From positions 4,112-68,111 of the forward strand of contig SMYP01000181.1 in NCBI GenBank assembly GCA_007050895.1: a stretch of 64,000 bases of DNA, given 5' to 3'. A program made the position numbers and the translations under genes. The notes under the pieces were generated by a model, which saw nothing but the letters and a program-made list of their open reading frames with translations, did no database searches and was not told the origin of the DNA. This DNA comes from Candidatus Bathyarchaeota archaeon (GTDB lineage Archaea > Thermoproteota > Bathyarchaeia > Bathyarchaeales > UBA233). Of this stretch, positions 24,208-35,930 are shown in pieces. Numbering within the stretch: position 1 is the stretch's first letter; every line of letters begins with the position of its first letter.

Positions 24208-26166
24208 GTGTTCGAGATGGTGGACCGGGACTGCACAGGTCGCATCGGCATCATCCACACCGCCCACGGCAAGGTGCGGACGCCCGCCCTGCTGCCGGTG
24301 GTCAACCCCCACCGCCTGACCCTCTCGCCCGAGGAGCTGCGCGGGACCTTCGGCTTCGACGCCCTCATCACCAACTCGTACATCATCTCCAAGGACGAGT
24401 TCCTCAGGCAGCGCGCCCTGGACGAGGGGGTCCACGCCCTGCTGGGCTTCGAGGGGGCCGTCATGACGGACTCGGGCACCTTCCAGGCCCACGTCTACGG
24501 GAGGGAGGGCACGACCAACGAGGACATCGTCTCCTTCCAGCGGGACATCGGTGTGGACATCGGCACCGCCCTGGACGTGTTCACCGAGCCCACCCACGGC
24601 CCCGACCGGGCCAGGGAGGCCATGGAGGAGACCCTTCGGAGGATCGGCGAGGCGGCGTCCATCAAGGGCGACATGGCGTTGGCGGGCACGGTGCAGGGCG
24701 GGGTGTACCCCGCCATGCGCGAGGAGATGGCCGCCCGCCTGGCGGCCATGGACGTGGACGTCCACCCCGTGGGTGGCGTGGTGCCCCTGCTGGAATCGTA
24801 CAGGTTCCGAGACCTGGTGCGGCTGGTGCTGGCGGCCAAGCGGGGCCTGCCCCCCGGGCGCCCGGTGCACCTGTTCGGCGCGGGCCACCCCATGGTCTTC
24901 GCCCTGGGCGCGCTGCTGGGCTGCGACCTCTTCGACAGCTCCTCCTACGCCAAGTACGCGGTGGACGGCCGCCTGATGTACGTGGACGGCACCCGGCACC
25001 TGGCCGACCTGGGCGAGAGCCCGTGCGGGTGCCCCGTCTGCAGGGAGCACGACGGGGACTCCCTTCGGGCGCTCCCAGACGAGGAGCGGGAGAGGGTCCT
25101 GGCAAGTCACAACCTGTGGGCGTGCCAGGACGAGCTGCGCACCGTGCGGGCGGCCATCAAGGAGGGGACGCTGTGGGACCTGGTGGACCGCCGGTGCCGG
25201 GCCCACCCGCTGCTCTTCGAGGGGTACCGGGAGCTGTGCGCCCAGGCGGGCCAGCTGGAGCCGTACGAGTCCACCTCCAAGCCCTCGCCCCTCCACTACA
25301 CCGACCACCTCTCGATGCGGCGGCCCATCGTCATGCGGTACGCCCGCCGGGTGTTCTCCCGCTACGCCTCCCCGGACAAGCGGGTGATGGTGGGCTTCGA
25401 GGAGGGGGGCCGCCCTTACGCGCGCCACTACGCCGACGCCATGCGGAGGGTGCTGGAGGTGGCCGACGCCCAGTTCATGGTCAAGACCGTCCTGGGCCCC
25501 GTGCCCATCGAGCTGGACGAGTACTACCCCGTGGCACAGACGGTGGAGGCGGCGCCCTGGGACGGGGAGACAGTGAGGCGGGTCAACAACATGATGGAGC
25601 ACGCCTCCCACAACCTGCGCAACGCCCTGGCGATCATGTGGGACGGCGACGAGACCCTGGACATGCTCCGCATGATGGAGGGGCGCGGGGGCGCGTTCGA
25701 CGTGTCCGTGGCGCGGGCGAGGGCCACGGCCGACATGCAGTTCGGGACGGGAGCCGCCGACGTGCTCCTGGACGGCGAGGTCGCGCTGGTGACCTCCAAG
25801 CGCACGGGCAAGCTCCGGAACGTGCTGGTGGATGGCGAGCACGTGCTCTCCATGAGGGCGCAGGACGGGATGTACACCCTCAAGCTCCCGGGGGCTCGCA
25901 GGCTCCATGCCGCCTGGGACAGCCCACGGCTCCGGGTCATCGTCGACGAGGACGCCGCCCCCTTCGCCAGGGAGGGCAAGTCCGTCTTCGCGCGCTTCGT
26001 GGTGGACGCGGACCCCGAGCTGCGTCCCGGGGACGAGGTGCTGGTGGTGGACGGAGGGGATGCCCTGCTGGCCGTTGGTCGGGCTCTGCTCAACAGGAGG
26101 GAGATGCTGTCCTTCAAGATGGGCGTGGCCGTCAAGGTGAGGTCGGGGACCTCCCAGCAGGGCTAG
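24208..26166 (+). CDS. tgtA: archaeosine tRNA-guanine transglycosylase
   Basis: 652 aa. Replaces guanine-15 of many tRNAs with preQ0, the first committed step to archaeosine. The N-terminal TIM barrel shows MTDSGTFQ, the nucleophile region LFDSSSYAKYA and the zinc site CGCPVC followed by histidine. The C-terminal third contains a PUA domain (ADVLLDGEVALV ... ALLAVGRALL). It is full-length, not split. GTG 24208 is 7 nt after AAGGGAGG, and it forms an operon with TyrRS. The stop overlaps that of the convergent gene by a few bases. Confidence 0.95.
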   Translation: MFEMVDRDCTGRIGIIHTAHGKVRTPALLPVVNPHRLTLSPEELRGTFGFDALITNSYIISKDEFLRQRALDEGVHALLGFEGAVMTDSGTFQAHVYGREGTTNEDIVSFQRDIGVDIGTALDVFTEPTHGPDRAREAMEETLRRIGEAASIKGDMALAGTVQGGVYPAMREEMAARLAAMDVDVHPVGGVVPLLESYRFRDLVRLVLAAKRGLPPGRPVHLFGAGHPMVFALGALLGCDLFDSSSYAKYAVDGRLMYVDGTRHLADLGESPCGCPVCREHDGDSLRALPDEERERVLASHNLWACQDELRTVRAAIKEGTLWDLVDRRCRAHPLLFEGYRELCAQAGQLEPYESTSKPSPLHYTDHLSMRRPIVMRYARRVFSRYASPDKRVMVGFEEGGRPYARHYADAMRRVLEVADAQFMVKTVLGPVPIELDEYYPVAQTVEAAPWDGETVRRVNNMMEHASHNLRNALAIMWDGDETLDMLRMMEGRGGAFDVSVARARATADMQFGTGAADVLLDGEVALVTSKRTGKLRNVLVDGEHVLSMRAQDGMYTLKLPGARRLHAAWDSPRLRVIVDEDAAPFAREGKSVFARFVVDADPELRPGDEVLVVDGGDALLAVGRALLNRREMLSFKMGVAVKVRSGTSQQG

Positions 26167-27365
26167 GGTCTCCGTCTGGACCTCAACGCGAAACCCGCTG
26201 ACATCACCGCGATCGTCATCATCGCCAGGCCGAATCCCGGGCTCTCCCCCGCCGACTTCATCGTCTCCAGGTCGGTCTCGGAGCCCAGGGTCCCGTGGAA
26301 TCCCGTGGTGTCGGTGGCCTCGATGTAGTACTCCAGCTCCTTCGCCCCCTCCAGGTCGCCCTTCTTGATCCTGGCCGTGTACACGTCGCCCTCCAGTGTC
26401 AGGGGCGACTGCTTGAAGGCCCCCTTGCCGGCCTTCCGATAGAACAGGGTAGCCGTCTCGATCTCCGTGTCCTCGTCTATCGTGACCTTGACCCTCAGGT
26501 CCTCCCCGGGGGTGAACCTCTTGGGGGCCACGTTGGTCACCTTCGGTGGGCCGGAGTCCGTCTCCTCCATGTTCACGTGCAGCGTGTAGCCGCCGAAGGT
26601 GTCGTTGGAGACCCCCTCCAGCACGACGTACCAGTTTGTCCCCAGGGGTGTCCCCGCCGGCAGCAACCACTCGCAGGCCTGCATGTCCGCCACCTCCATC
26701 TCCTTCATCGGGGAGGTCAGGTCGTCATCTGTGTACACCTGAACCCTCATGGGTCCCGCCTGGTCGGTGCAGTCCAGGCAGAGGCCCAGGGTCCATCCCG
26801 CCCTGACCACCACGCGGTAGACGTCCCTGGTGTCGTGGAACCCGTACTCTCCCTGGTGCTCCCCCGCATCCAGCATGAGGGCGCTCTCGAAGTCGCAGGG
26901 CGCGTCGGACTCCGTGCCCCCGTCGTCCTGCTGGTCGTAGAAGAGTGAGAACTCGTACTCGCCTGGCGTCTCCTGGCCCGTGGGCCCGATGTCCGCCACC
27001 AGGTACCACCACTCCATGTCCACCTCGCATCCCACGTACACGTTGACGGTCGACCGTGTACCGCCCCGGGACTCGAGGGTGGACCATGTCCTGTTGCAGC
27101 AGTCCCTCACCTCCAGGTAGTGGGTGCCGGAGGTCAGGGTCCTGAAGGACAGGCCGACGATGTCGCTCCCCGCCACCTGCACCTTGTACATGTCCGTCCT
27201 GTCGGTCACGTTGAGCGAGCCCACGTAGGTCGCTGCCACGATGGCCTCGGCGCTGGACCTGTCATCGTTAGGTTCCGTGTCCGCCGATGCTATGGCGACG
27301 CCTAGCAGAAGTAGCAGCCCCACCCCAGCGAGCACCAGGGCGGGGCGGATGCTCCGCAATGGCAT
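26163..27365 (-). CDS. secreted beta-rich protein with PGF-CTERM-like tail
   Basis: 400 aa. Signal peptide (1-28), then tandem pre-peptidase-like domains (TEPNDDRSSAEAI opening, typical of PPC domains), cysteine-bearing beta segments, an Ig-like domain after about 280, and the tail SPGFGLAMMTIAVMSAGF followed by RSRRRP. Such a PGF motif, helix and basic cluster is the signal processed by archaeosortase in other archaea, giving a lipid-anchored surface protein. A TATA box CTTATAAAT (27401-27409) lies upstream. It is downstream of enolase on the same strand but likely has its own promoter. Confidence 0.82.
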   Translation of the reverse strand: MPLRSIRPALVLAGVGLLLLLGVAIASADTEPNDDRSSAEAIVAATYVGSLNVTDRTDMYKVQVAGSDIVGLSFRTLTSGTHYLEVRDCCNRTWSTLESRGGTRSTVNVYVGCEVDMEWWYLVADIGPTGQETPGEYEFSLFYDQQDDGGTESDAPCDFESALMLDAGEHQGEYGFHDTRDVYRVVVRAGWTLGLCLDCTDQAGPMRVQVYTDDDLTSPMKEMEVADMQACEWLLPAGTPLGTNWYVVLEGVSNDTFGGYTLHVNMEETDSGPPKVTNVAPKRFTPGEDLRVKVTIDEDTEIETATLFYRKAGKGAFKQSPLTLEGDVYTARIKKGDLEGAKELEYYIEATDTTGFHGTLGSETDLETMKSAGESPGFGLAMMTIAVMSAGFALRSRRRP

Positions 27366-27428
27366 AGGTCGAATCCCCCGTCCTATCTCTGGGCCGTCCC
27401 CTTATAAATAGATTGCCCAGCTCCGGCG

Positions 27429-28772
27429 TCACCAGTTGGAGGGCAGGTAGTACCTGTAGCTGCTCCGGAACTCCTTGCCGTGGAAGAGGGCCCGGTCACC
27501 CAGCTCCTCCTCGATGCGGAGCAGGCGGTTGTACTTGGCGGTGCGCTCGCCCCGGGCGGGGGCACCCGTCTTGATCTGGCCGCAGCAGAGGCCCACGGCC
27601 AGGTCGGCGATGGTGGTGTCGCCCGTCTCGCCGCTCCTGTGGCTGACCACGACGCCGTAGTCGTGCTCGTAGCACATGAGGGCGGCGTCGATGGCCTCGG
27701 TCAGCGTGCCGATCTGGTTGACCTTGAGCAGCATGGCGTTGCACGAGCCCGCCCTGATGCCCAGTTCCAGCCGCTTCGTGTTGGTGACGAAGTGGTCGTC
27801 GCCCACGATCTGGAGCTTTTCGCCCAGGACCTTGGTCAGCTCGGCGTTCCCCACGAAGTCCTCCTCCATCAGCCCGTCCTCTATGGAGGTGATGGGATAC
27901 TTCCATGCCAGGTGCTTGTAGAGGTCGATGAGCTCCCCCGGCGTGGTGGGCTTGCCCTCCACGGTGTAGAGGTTCGTGGCAGCGTCGTAGAACTCCGAGG
28001 ACGCGGGGTCCAGGGCAATGCCGATCTCGTCCCCCGGTATGAAGCCGCACTCCTCGATGGAGGCGACCAGTGCGTTGAGCACGTCCTCCACCTTGTCCAC
28101 GGGCCCCGAGAAGCCGCCCTCGTCACCCACGTTGCGCGTCGCGGGGCCGAAGTTGGTGACCATGTACCTCCCCAGGCTATGGTAGCCCTCGGAGATCCAC
28201 CGCAGGGCCTCCTCGAAGCTCTTGGCGCCCACGGGATGGAGCATGAACTCCTGCATCTCCATCGCCCCGCCGCCGTGCTTGCCACCGTTGAACACGTTGG
28301 CCATGGGCAGGGGCAAGGGGTAGCTGAGGGAGGGGTCGAGCTCGCCCCAGGCCATCTCGCGCAGGTGGCGGTACAGGGGGATCCTGCGGGAGCTGGCGGC
28401 GGCCTTCGCCACGGCCAGCGAGGTGGCCAGGATGGCGTTGGCGCCCAGCTTTCCCTTGTTGGGGGTCCCGTCCAGGGCGATGAGGGCCTGGTCCACCGCC
28501 CTCTGGTCCAGGGCGTCCTCCATCTTGAGGGCCGCGGCGATGGGACCGTTCACGTTGTCCACCGCCTCGGACACCGACAGGCCGAAGAAGCAGGACATGT
28601 CGCCGTCACGCAGCTCCAGCGCCTCGTGGCTACCGGTGCTGGCGCCCGAGGGGGCGGCGGCCCTTCCCCGGGAGCCGCGCTCCAGGACCACGTCCACCGC
28701 CACCGTGGGATTGCCCCGGGAGTCGAGTATCCATCTCCCGTGCACGGTCTTGATGTCCGTGGGCCCCGCCAT
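27429..28772 (-). CDS. eno: enolase (phosphopyruvate hydratase)
   Basis: 447 aa. Converts 2-phosphoglycerate to phosphoenolpyruvate. Catalytic and metal residues are in their family contexts: SGASTG, NVGDEGGF, ALDPASSEFY, SIEDGL, GDDHFVTN (usually GDDLFVTN), the catalytic lysine in LLKVNQIGT, and VVSHRSGETGDTTIAD. The ATG at 28772 sits about 27 bp from TTATAAAT (near 28800), so the message is leaderless. The longer open frame upstream belongs to the neighbouring gene's antisense. Confidence 0.97.
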   Translation of the reverse strand: MAGPTDIKTVHGRWILDSRGNPTVAVDVVLERGSRGRAAAPSGASTGSHEALELRDGDMSCFFGLSVSEAVDNVNGPIAAALKMEDALDQRAVDQALIALDGTPNKGKLGANAILATSLAVAKAAASSRRIPLYRHLREMAWGELDPSLSYPLPLPMANVFNGGKHGGGAMEMQEFMLHPVGAKSFEEALRWISEGYHSLGRYMVTNFGPATRNVGDEGGFSGPVDKVEDVLNALVASIEECGFIPGDEIGIALDPASSEFYDAATNLYTVEGKPTTPGELIDLYKHLAWKYPITSIEDGLMEEDFVGNAELTKVLGEKLQIVGDDHFVTNTKRLELGIRAGSCNAMLLKVNQIGTLTEAIDAALMCYEHDYGVVVSHRSGETGDTTIADLAVGLCCGQIKTGAPARGERTAKYNRLLRIEEELGDRALFHGKEFRSSYRYYLPSNW

Positions 28773-28828
28773 GTTGAGGGGGAAGGCCGTGGTCGATTTA
28801 TAACGTTTCGCGCTCGGGTCCCAACAGC

Positions 28829-29386
28829 TCAATTGACCCGGTAGGCCGCATCCACCAGGTCCATGTACTGGGTCAGGTCCCCAGCCCGGGAGATGCTGAC
28901 GGACCACTTGATCCTTTCCGAGCCCAGGTTCTTGGCGGGGACCAGCCGGTCGTCGTCGTGCCCATCGGGGAGGGCGAGGCCCAGCACCAGCTCGCCCCCC
29001 TTGGGTCGCATGATCAGGAACTGGCGGTTGTGGTGGAGGGACACGTAGGTCTTGAGGACGTGCAGGTCCACGTCCTTCCACCTCGACATCAGCGCGTCCC
29101 GGGTCTCCTCATAGACGGGGAAAAGGGCCTCGTGCCTGCCCCTGTACTGGTCGCGGACAAGGCCCTCCTTGTCGGTGTAGTCGATGTCCATCCCCCGGGC
29201 GTAGTAGAGGACGGTCTGCGCCTGGCCACGGCCCAGTCCGAACCCCGTCAGCCATTCGATCTGCTGGGCCCGCTTGCCGTCGGGACGGTCCTTCGCCACC
29301 TCGAGCCACTCCTCCAGGCTCCTGCCCGTCTTATCGGGAAGGTTCCTCGCGATGGCCTCGTACATCTCCTCGGGGGTCTTTGGCAT
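28829..29386 (-). CDS. DUF4287/DUF5655 protein
   Basis: 185 aa. The N-terminal 60 residues (MYEAIARNLPDKTGRSLEEW, then a LTGFGLGRGQAQ helix) fit DUF4287. The remainder, with VYEETRDALMS and KTYVSLHHNRQFLIMRP, fits DUF5655. The combination is common as a stand-alone small cytoplasmic protein of unknown role. A TATA-like element lies about 30-35 bp upstream (near 29416-29426). Confidence 0.8.
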   Translation of the reverse strand: MPKTPEEMYEAIARNLPDKTGRSLEEWLEVAKDRPDGKRAQQIEWLTGFGLGRGQAQTVLYYARGMDIDYTDKEGLVRDQYRGRHEALFPVYEETRDALMSRWKDVDLHVLKTYVSLHHNRQFLIMRPKGGELVLGLALPDGHDDDRLVPAKNLGSERIKWSVSISRAGDLTQYMDLVDAAYRVN

Positions 29387-29563
29387 CGATATCCCTCGTT
29401 GTTCGCTACATCGCGCCCCTATTTCAAGATGTCACCGCAGGGGTACGAGGGCCGCCAAAGGGGAAAGATAGATAAGGCTGGGAAGCTAACATAAAGGGCC
29501 CCTCGGGGGATGGGTGTCCACATCCGCCTCCAGAGGGCCGAATCCGGCAAGGCTCGACGGTAA

Positions 29564-29574
29564 CCTTAAATACC
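29564..29574 (+). promoter_or_regulatory. promoter of the 23S rRNA gene
   Basis: CCTTAAATACC is a strong TATA element directly before the rRNA leader, predicting a transcript start near 29593-29597. Confidence 0.65.
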
Positions 29575-29594
29575 ACATCTCGTATTGTGGGAGA

Positions 29595-29739
29595 GCCTCG
29601 AAGAGGTATTACCATGCACCCGGCGATGGTCGCGCATCGTCGGGGAAGTGGCACAGGTCGGAGCCGCCGGTGTTGCCGGGGCATTGAAGGCCGATGACTG
29701 CCTGATCATACGCATCCCAGACGATTGTGCAGCCAGCAC
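29595..29739 (+). other. 23S rRNA leader with hairpin and processing stem, 5' half
   Basis: A 10-bp hairpin, CCCGGCGATG/CATCGTCGGG (29619-29644), stands alone in the leader. The segment 29704-29719 pairs with 32666-32681 (16 bp, one G-U), and 29727-29739 pairs perfectly with 32646-32658 (13 bp). Between the two helices is a symmetrical 7/7-nt gap (29720-29726 and 32659-32665), where archaeal pre-rRNAs usually carry the bulge-helix-bulge cut by the tRNA-splicing endonuclease. Confidence 0.75.
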
Positions 29740-32645
<2,906 letters not shown>

Positions 32646-32848
32646 GTGCTGGCTGCACAGTTTCATGGGGTGCGTATGATCACTTGCGACCTTCTCCAGA
32701 AGGTAGTGGGGCAGCGCGAGCGCTGTACCCGCTCCACACCTCGTGCCATAGACTACATAAGGGAGCCTGGTCCATCCCTCGACCGGTCCGCGCTAGCGCT
32801 CCGCCCCGCGCCCCCCCCATGGGACCGGGGAAATGGAGGTCCAGGCCC
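32646..32848 (+). other. 23S rRNA trailer and intergenic region
   Basis: Contains the 3' half of the processing stem (32646-32681). Two compact hairpins follow: ACCTTCT-CC-AGAAGGT (32689-32704) and CAGCGC-GA-GCGCTG (32712-32725), which may take part in termination or trailer processing. A TATA-like CTACATAAGG near 32753 probably serves the next gene. No 5S or tRNA was found here. Confidence 0.55.
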
Positions 32849-33148
32849 ATGGAATCAGGCGAATGGATATCCGGTGTCCTATGGCTCGTCGTGGCGGTCA
32901 TCTCCGTCATCCCCATCTACATCTTCGCCCGCGCGTACTCCAGGGTGCCGAGCCGCAAGCTGCTCTACACCACCGTCGCGTTCTGCCTGTTCCTGGTGAT
33001 GGGCGTCACCCTGGCGTTCAAGGTCATCTTCCCGGGGTCGGATGACACGGTCTGGTACCTCAACGACGAGTTCTGGTGGAGCGTCGCTGCCATATTGTGC
33101 ACAGCCATAATCGGCCTGTTCGTCGCCGCCCTGTCCTCCAAGGAGTAA
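32849..33148 (+). CDS. small three-helix membrane protein
   Basis: 99 aa with hydrophobic helices near 9-28, 39-60 and 78-96 and a short acidic extracellular loop. GGAGGT (32835-32840) lies 8 nt before ATG 32849, which fixes the start. It is 4 nt ahead of a winged-helix regulator gene. A membrane protein paired with a DNA-binding protein is a common archaeal arrangement for signal-dependent transcription; the signal is unknown. Confidence 0.75.
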   Translation: MESGEWISGVLWLVVAVISVIPIYIFARAYSRVPSRKLLYTTVAFCLFLVMGVTLAFKVIFPGSDDTVWYLNDEFWWSVAAILCTAIIGLFVAALSSKE

Positions 33149-33152
33149 TGCC

Positions 33153-33674
33153 ATGAACGGAGAGGACCTCTCCCTGGAGAACCAGAGGTCGATTTATCGC
33201 CACATATCGACCAACCCTGGAATCCACCTGAGGGGTCTTTCCGAGGGGACCTCCATCCCCCTGAGCACCGTCCGGTACCACATCGCCTTCCTCGAGAGGC
33301 AGGGCATCGTCATCTCGCGGACCGAGGGCAACCTCAAGCAGTACTTCATCAACGGCGAGATATCCGCGGGGGACAGGCGCATCGCGCCGCTGCTCCAGCA
33401 GAAGCGGTTCCGCGACATAATCATGCTCCTCCTGGTGGGACCAGGCACCCTTCAGGTCGACGTCGCCAGCAGGCTGGGCCTCAAGCCCTCGACGACGGCC
33501 AAGTACATGGGCATCCTCGAGGAGCGCGGCGTGGTCCGGTCGGAGAGGCAGGGCAGGGACAAGATGTGCTTCCTCGTCGACGAGCGCCGGGTGGTCGAGC
33601 TCCTGCTCACCTACAGGGAATCCTTCTGGGACCGCTTCGTGGACAACGCGCTGGAGATCTACCTCGAGAGGTGA
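33153..33674 (+). CDS. transcriptional regulator with two winged-helix domains
   Basis: 173 aa. First winged helix at about 7-68 (helices around HLRGLSEGTSIPLSTVRYHI, wing at LKQYFIN), second at about 82-145 (LQVDVASRLGLKPSTTAKYM, wing at RDKMCFLVD). The first resembles the ArsR/MarR-like archaeal regulators annotated as winged-helix DNA-binding proteins. A C-terminal amphipathic helix may dimerise. It is likely co-transcribed with the membrane protein 4 nt upstream. Target genes are unknown. Confidence 0.85.
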   Translation: MNGEDLSLENQRSIYRHISTNPGIHLRGLSEGTSIPLSTVRYHIAFLERQGIVISRTEGNLKQYFINGEISAGDRRIAPLLQQKRFRDIIMLLLVGPGTLQVDVASRLGLKPSTTAKYMGILEERGVVRSERQGRDKMCFLVDERRVVELLLTYRESFWDRFVDNALEIYLER

Positions 33675-33746
33675 TGGCCCAATCTCCACGGTTCGTGTCA
33701 GAACCGATATATAAGCACGGGACCCTCCCTGCATCAAGGCGATCCC

Positions 33747-34508
33747 ATGGAAAGGCAGAGGTTGATGGCCATAGGCCTGGCCGTGTCGATGTTCGTCGCG
33801 GGCCTCCTGGTGGGGACCCTCGGCGAGGAGCTGTTCGAGGACGACGAGGAGGAGGGCAACGGTCCCGGTGGCGTCGAGTTCAACGATCCCTACGAGCCCA
33901 TCATCGACCCCGCGGACTTCGTGGAGGGGGTCAACAGCACCTACTACCCCCTGGTGCCGGGGACCAAGTGGGTGTACGAGGCCGAGACCGAGGACGGCAA
34001 GGAGCACATCGAGGTCGTGGTCCTCAACGAGACGCGCGTCGTCTTGGGCGTTACCTGCACCGTCGTGCGCGACACCGTCAAGGTGGGCGGCGAGCTCGTG
34101 GAGGACACGTACGACTGGTTCGCCCAGGACTCGAAGGGCAACGTCTGGTACTTCGGCGAGGACTCCACCGACTACGAGGACGGCAAGGCCGTCAGCACCA
34201 AGGGCTCGTGGGAGGCGGGCATGGACGGCGCAAAGCCCGGCTTCATCATGCTGGGGGACCCGTACGTCGGCCTCACCTACAGGCAGGAGTACCTGAAGGG
34301 GGAGGCCGAGGACATGGGTAGCATCGTATCCGTCGGGGAGACGGTCACCGTCAACGGGCACACCTACACCCATGTCATCAAGACCAAGGACTTCACCCCG
34401 CTCGAGCCGGACAACGTGGCGTACAAGTACTACGCCCCCGACGTCGGGGTCGTCATGGAGGAGGAGGACGAGGAGCAGGTGGAGCTCGTCGAGTTCACCC
34501 CGGCCTGA
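33747..34508 (+). CDS. secreted/anchored beta-rich hypothetical protein
   Basis: 253 aa. An uncleaved or cleaved N-terminal hydrophobic segment (5-24) is followed by an acidic linker and a compact beta domain beginning YYPLVPGTKWVYEAETEDGK. The pattern (large regular beta strands, DTYDWFAQDSKGNVWYFGED) recurs in uncharacterised envelope proteins of bacteria and archaea. No catalytic motif. A strong TATA (GATATATAAG, about 33706-33715) precedes it, giving a leader of about 10 nt. Confidence 0.75.
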   Translation: MERQRLMAIGLAVSMFVAGLLVGTLGEELFEDDEEEGNGPGGVEFNDPYEPIIDPADFVEGVNSTYYPLVPGTKWVYEAETEDGKEHIEVVVLNETRVVLGVTCTVVRDTVKVGGELVEDTYDWFAQDSKGNVWYFGEDSTDYEDGKAVSTKGSWEAGMDGAKPGFIMLGDPYVGLTYRQEYLKGEAEDMGSIVSVGETVTVNGHTYTHVIKTKDFTPLEPDNVAYKYYAPDVGVVMEEEDEEQVELVEFTPA

Positions 34509-34610
34509 CGGGACGACCGGTCCTGAGCACCGCATCCGTGCGGGACCGAAGGATTTTATAGGTCAGCGACCCGATAGTGTCAAGGTCGCTACGACCCGGG
34601 GTGATGAAGG

Positions 34611-35696
34611 ATGTCCATCGGGAGCATGCTGTACGTCCGCAGGTCGATCGTCGCACTCCTGGCCCTGGCAGGCCTCCTGCTCGTCGCGTCCATAGCACTG
34701 GCCGACAACACTGGCCCTCCCGTGATCACCTTCCGGTCGGATGGGGGATACGTATCCGGGACCCAATCGCTCGAGGCCTACGTGGACGGGGACATGGCCT
34801 ACGGCGTCGCCATGTGGAGCATGGACCATGACGATGACGGGTCGTACCAGGAGATGGACGACGCCGGCGCGTTCTGGGCCGTGGTCCTGGACATGAGGTC
34901 CTACGCTGACGGGCCCCACACCCTCTACGTCAAGGCGTGGAACACCACGGGTGTGACCGCCGTGGCCAGCCTGGACCTGGACGTGGACAACCACTCGCCC
35001 TCTGTGGCCATCCTCACCGGGCACGGGACCGCCTGGGGCGACCTGCTGTTCGAGGGCGAGGCGGAGGACGTCTACCTCAACGAGAGCGCCGTCTACTGCC
35101 TCGTCGACGACGACGAGGTCGCGTCCAAGGCCAACGCGATGACCCGCGCGGGGGACCGGTTCCAGGTGACCCTGGACACGACCCTGCTGGACGACGGGGA
35201 CCACCTGCTCCGCGTGTGGGCCTTCGACCTTTGGGGGAACAGCAACAAGAGCCAGGCCGTCAACGTCTTCGTCTCCAACGCCGCGAACCTGGTCTTCGAC
35301 ACGGTCAACTGGCAGAGCACCTCGGTGGACGTGGGCGAAGAGGCCGTGGCTAAGGTGACGGTGAGGAACGACGGAGGCACGGCAGCCTCGGGCTTCGACG
35401 TGGCCCTCGTCGAGGGCGGCAAGGTCAGGGCGAAGAAGGTCGTCAACGACCCCCTCGGCCCCGGCGAGACCGTGAAGGTTCAGGTCCGATGGGGTCTCAG
35501 CAAGGAGGGCTCCAGGGAGATGACCCTTCGGCTGGACACAGAGAACGTGGTGGATGAGAGCAACGAAGCCGACAACACCTGGCCTGAGACCCAGACGCTG
35601 GACTTCAAGGGGGGAGTCCCGTCCCCGTGGGCGATGCTCGCGGTGGTGGCCGTGGTGTCGGTGGCGGCCCTGCTGGCCAGATCAAGGAGGCGATGA
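34611..35696 (+). CDS. secreted Ig-like and CARDB-domain surface protein with C-terminal anchor
   Basis: 361 aa. Signal peptide (about 8-31), two Ig-like repeats (each with DGxHTLYVKAW or DGDHLLRVWAF), a CARDB domain at about 225-325 (VTVRNDGGTAASGFDVAL ... DESNEADNTW), then a final helix and RSRRR. The tail (PSPWAMLAVVAVVSVAALLA plus basic cluster) resembles PGF-CTERM anchors but lacks the PGF triplet. TATA-like ATTTTATAGG near 34553-34562. Confidence 0.82.
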   Translation: MSIGSMLYVRRSIVALLALAGLLLVASIALADNTGPPVITFRSDGGYVSGTQSLEAYVDGDMAYGVAMWSMDHDDDGSYQEMDDAGAFWAVVLDMRSYADGPHTLYVKAWNTTGVTAVASLDLDVDNHSPSVAILTGHGTAWGDLLFEGEAEDVYLNESAVYCLVDDDEVASKANAMTRAGDRFQVTLDTTLLDDGDHLLRVWAFDLWGNSNKSQAVNVFVSNAANLVFDTVNWQSTSVDVGEEAVAKVTVRNDGGTAASGFDVALVEGGKVRAKKVVNDPLGPGETVKVQVRWGLSKEGSREMTLRLDTENVVDESNEADNTWPETQTLDFKGGVPSPWAMLAVVAVVSVAALLARSRRR

Positions 35697-35761
35697 GGGG
35701 CCGGCCCCGAACGTCAAACCCGTTACAAAACTCTTTAAATACGGTCCTGAAAATGCATTGT

Positions 35762-35880
35762 CGCCTGGAAGCGGGACTGGCAGGGTTGGCCGAGTTCGAA
35801 AGGACCTCTATCCCCAAATCGGCCGACCCTGATTCCGGGCAACCATCTCCGCTCTCCAGCGCGTGGTATGGCGTGTGATT
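35762..35880 (+). ncRNA. candidate structured small RNA
   Basis: A clear TATA element (TCTTTAAATACGG, about 35732-35744) has no reading frame at the expected distance, and the downstream gene has its own TATA (TTCATAACC, near 35891). The predicted transcript contains an 11-bp stem, GGGTTGGCCGA (35783-35793) with TCGGCCGACCC (35819-35829), one G-U pair, 25-nt loop. It does not match 5S, tRNA, SRP or RNase P motifs. The extent is a guess. Confidence 0.35.
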
Positions 35881-35930
35881 CTGGCGAAGCTTCATAACCG
35901 TGGAGCCCTCTGGTCCCCCAGGTCCCCGAC

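Noticed and set aside
24079..26670. An 863-aa open frame antisense to TgtA
   Set aside because: High GC suppresses stop codons on the complement. The forward frame is an unmistakable tRNA-guanine transglycosylase.
32646..32848. 5S rRNA or tRNA following 23S
   Set aside because: Only hairpins and the processing stem were found; no cloverleaf or 5S motif is present.
35762..35880. 5S rRNA, suggested by a length near 120 nt and a strong TATA
   Set aside because: The universally conserved CCGAAC-type loop and the terminal stem of 5S are not present.
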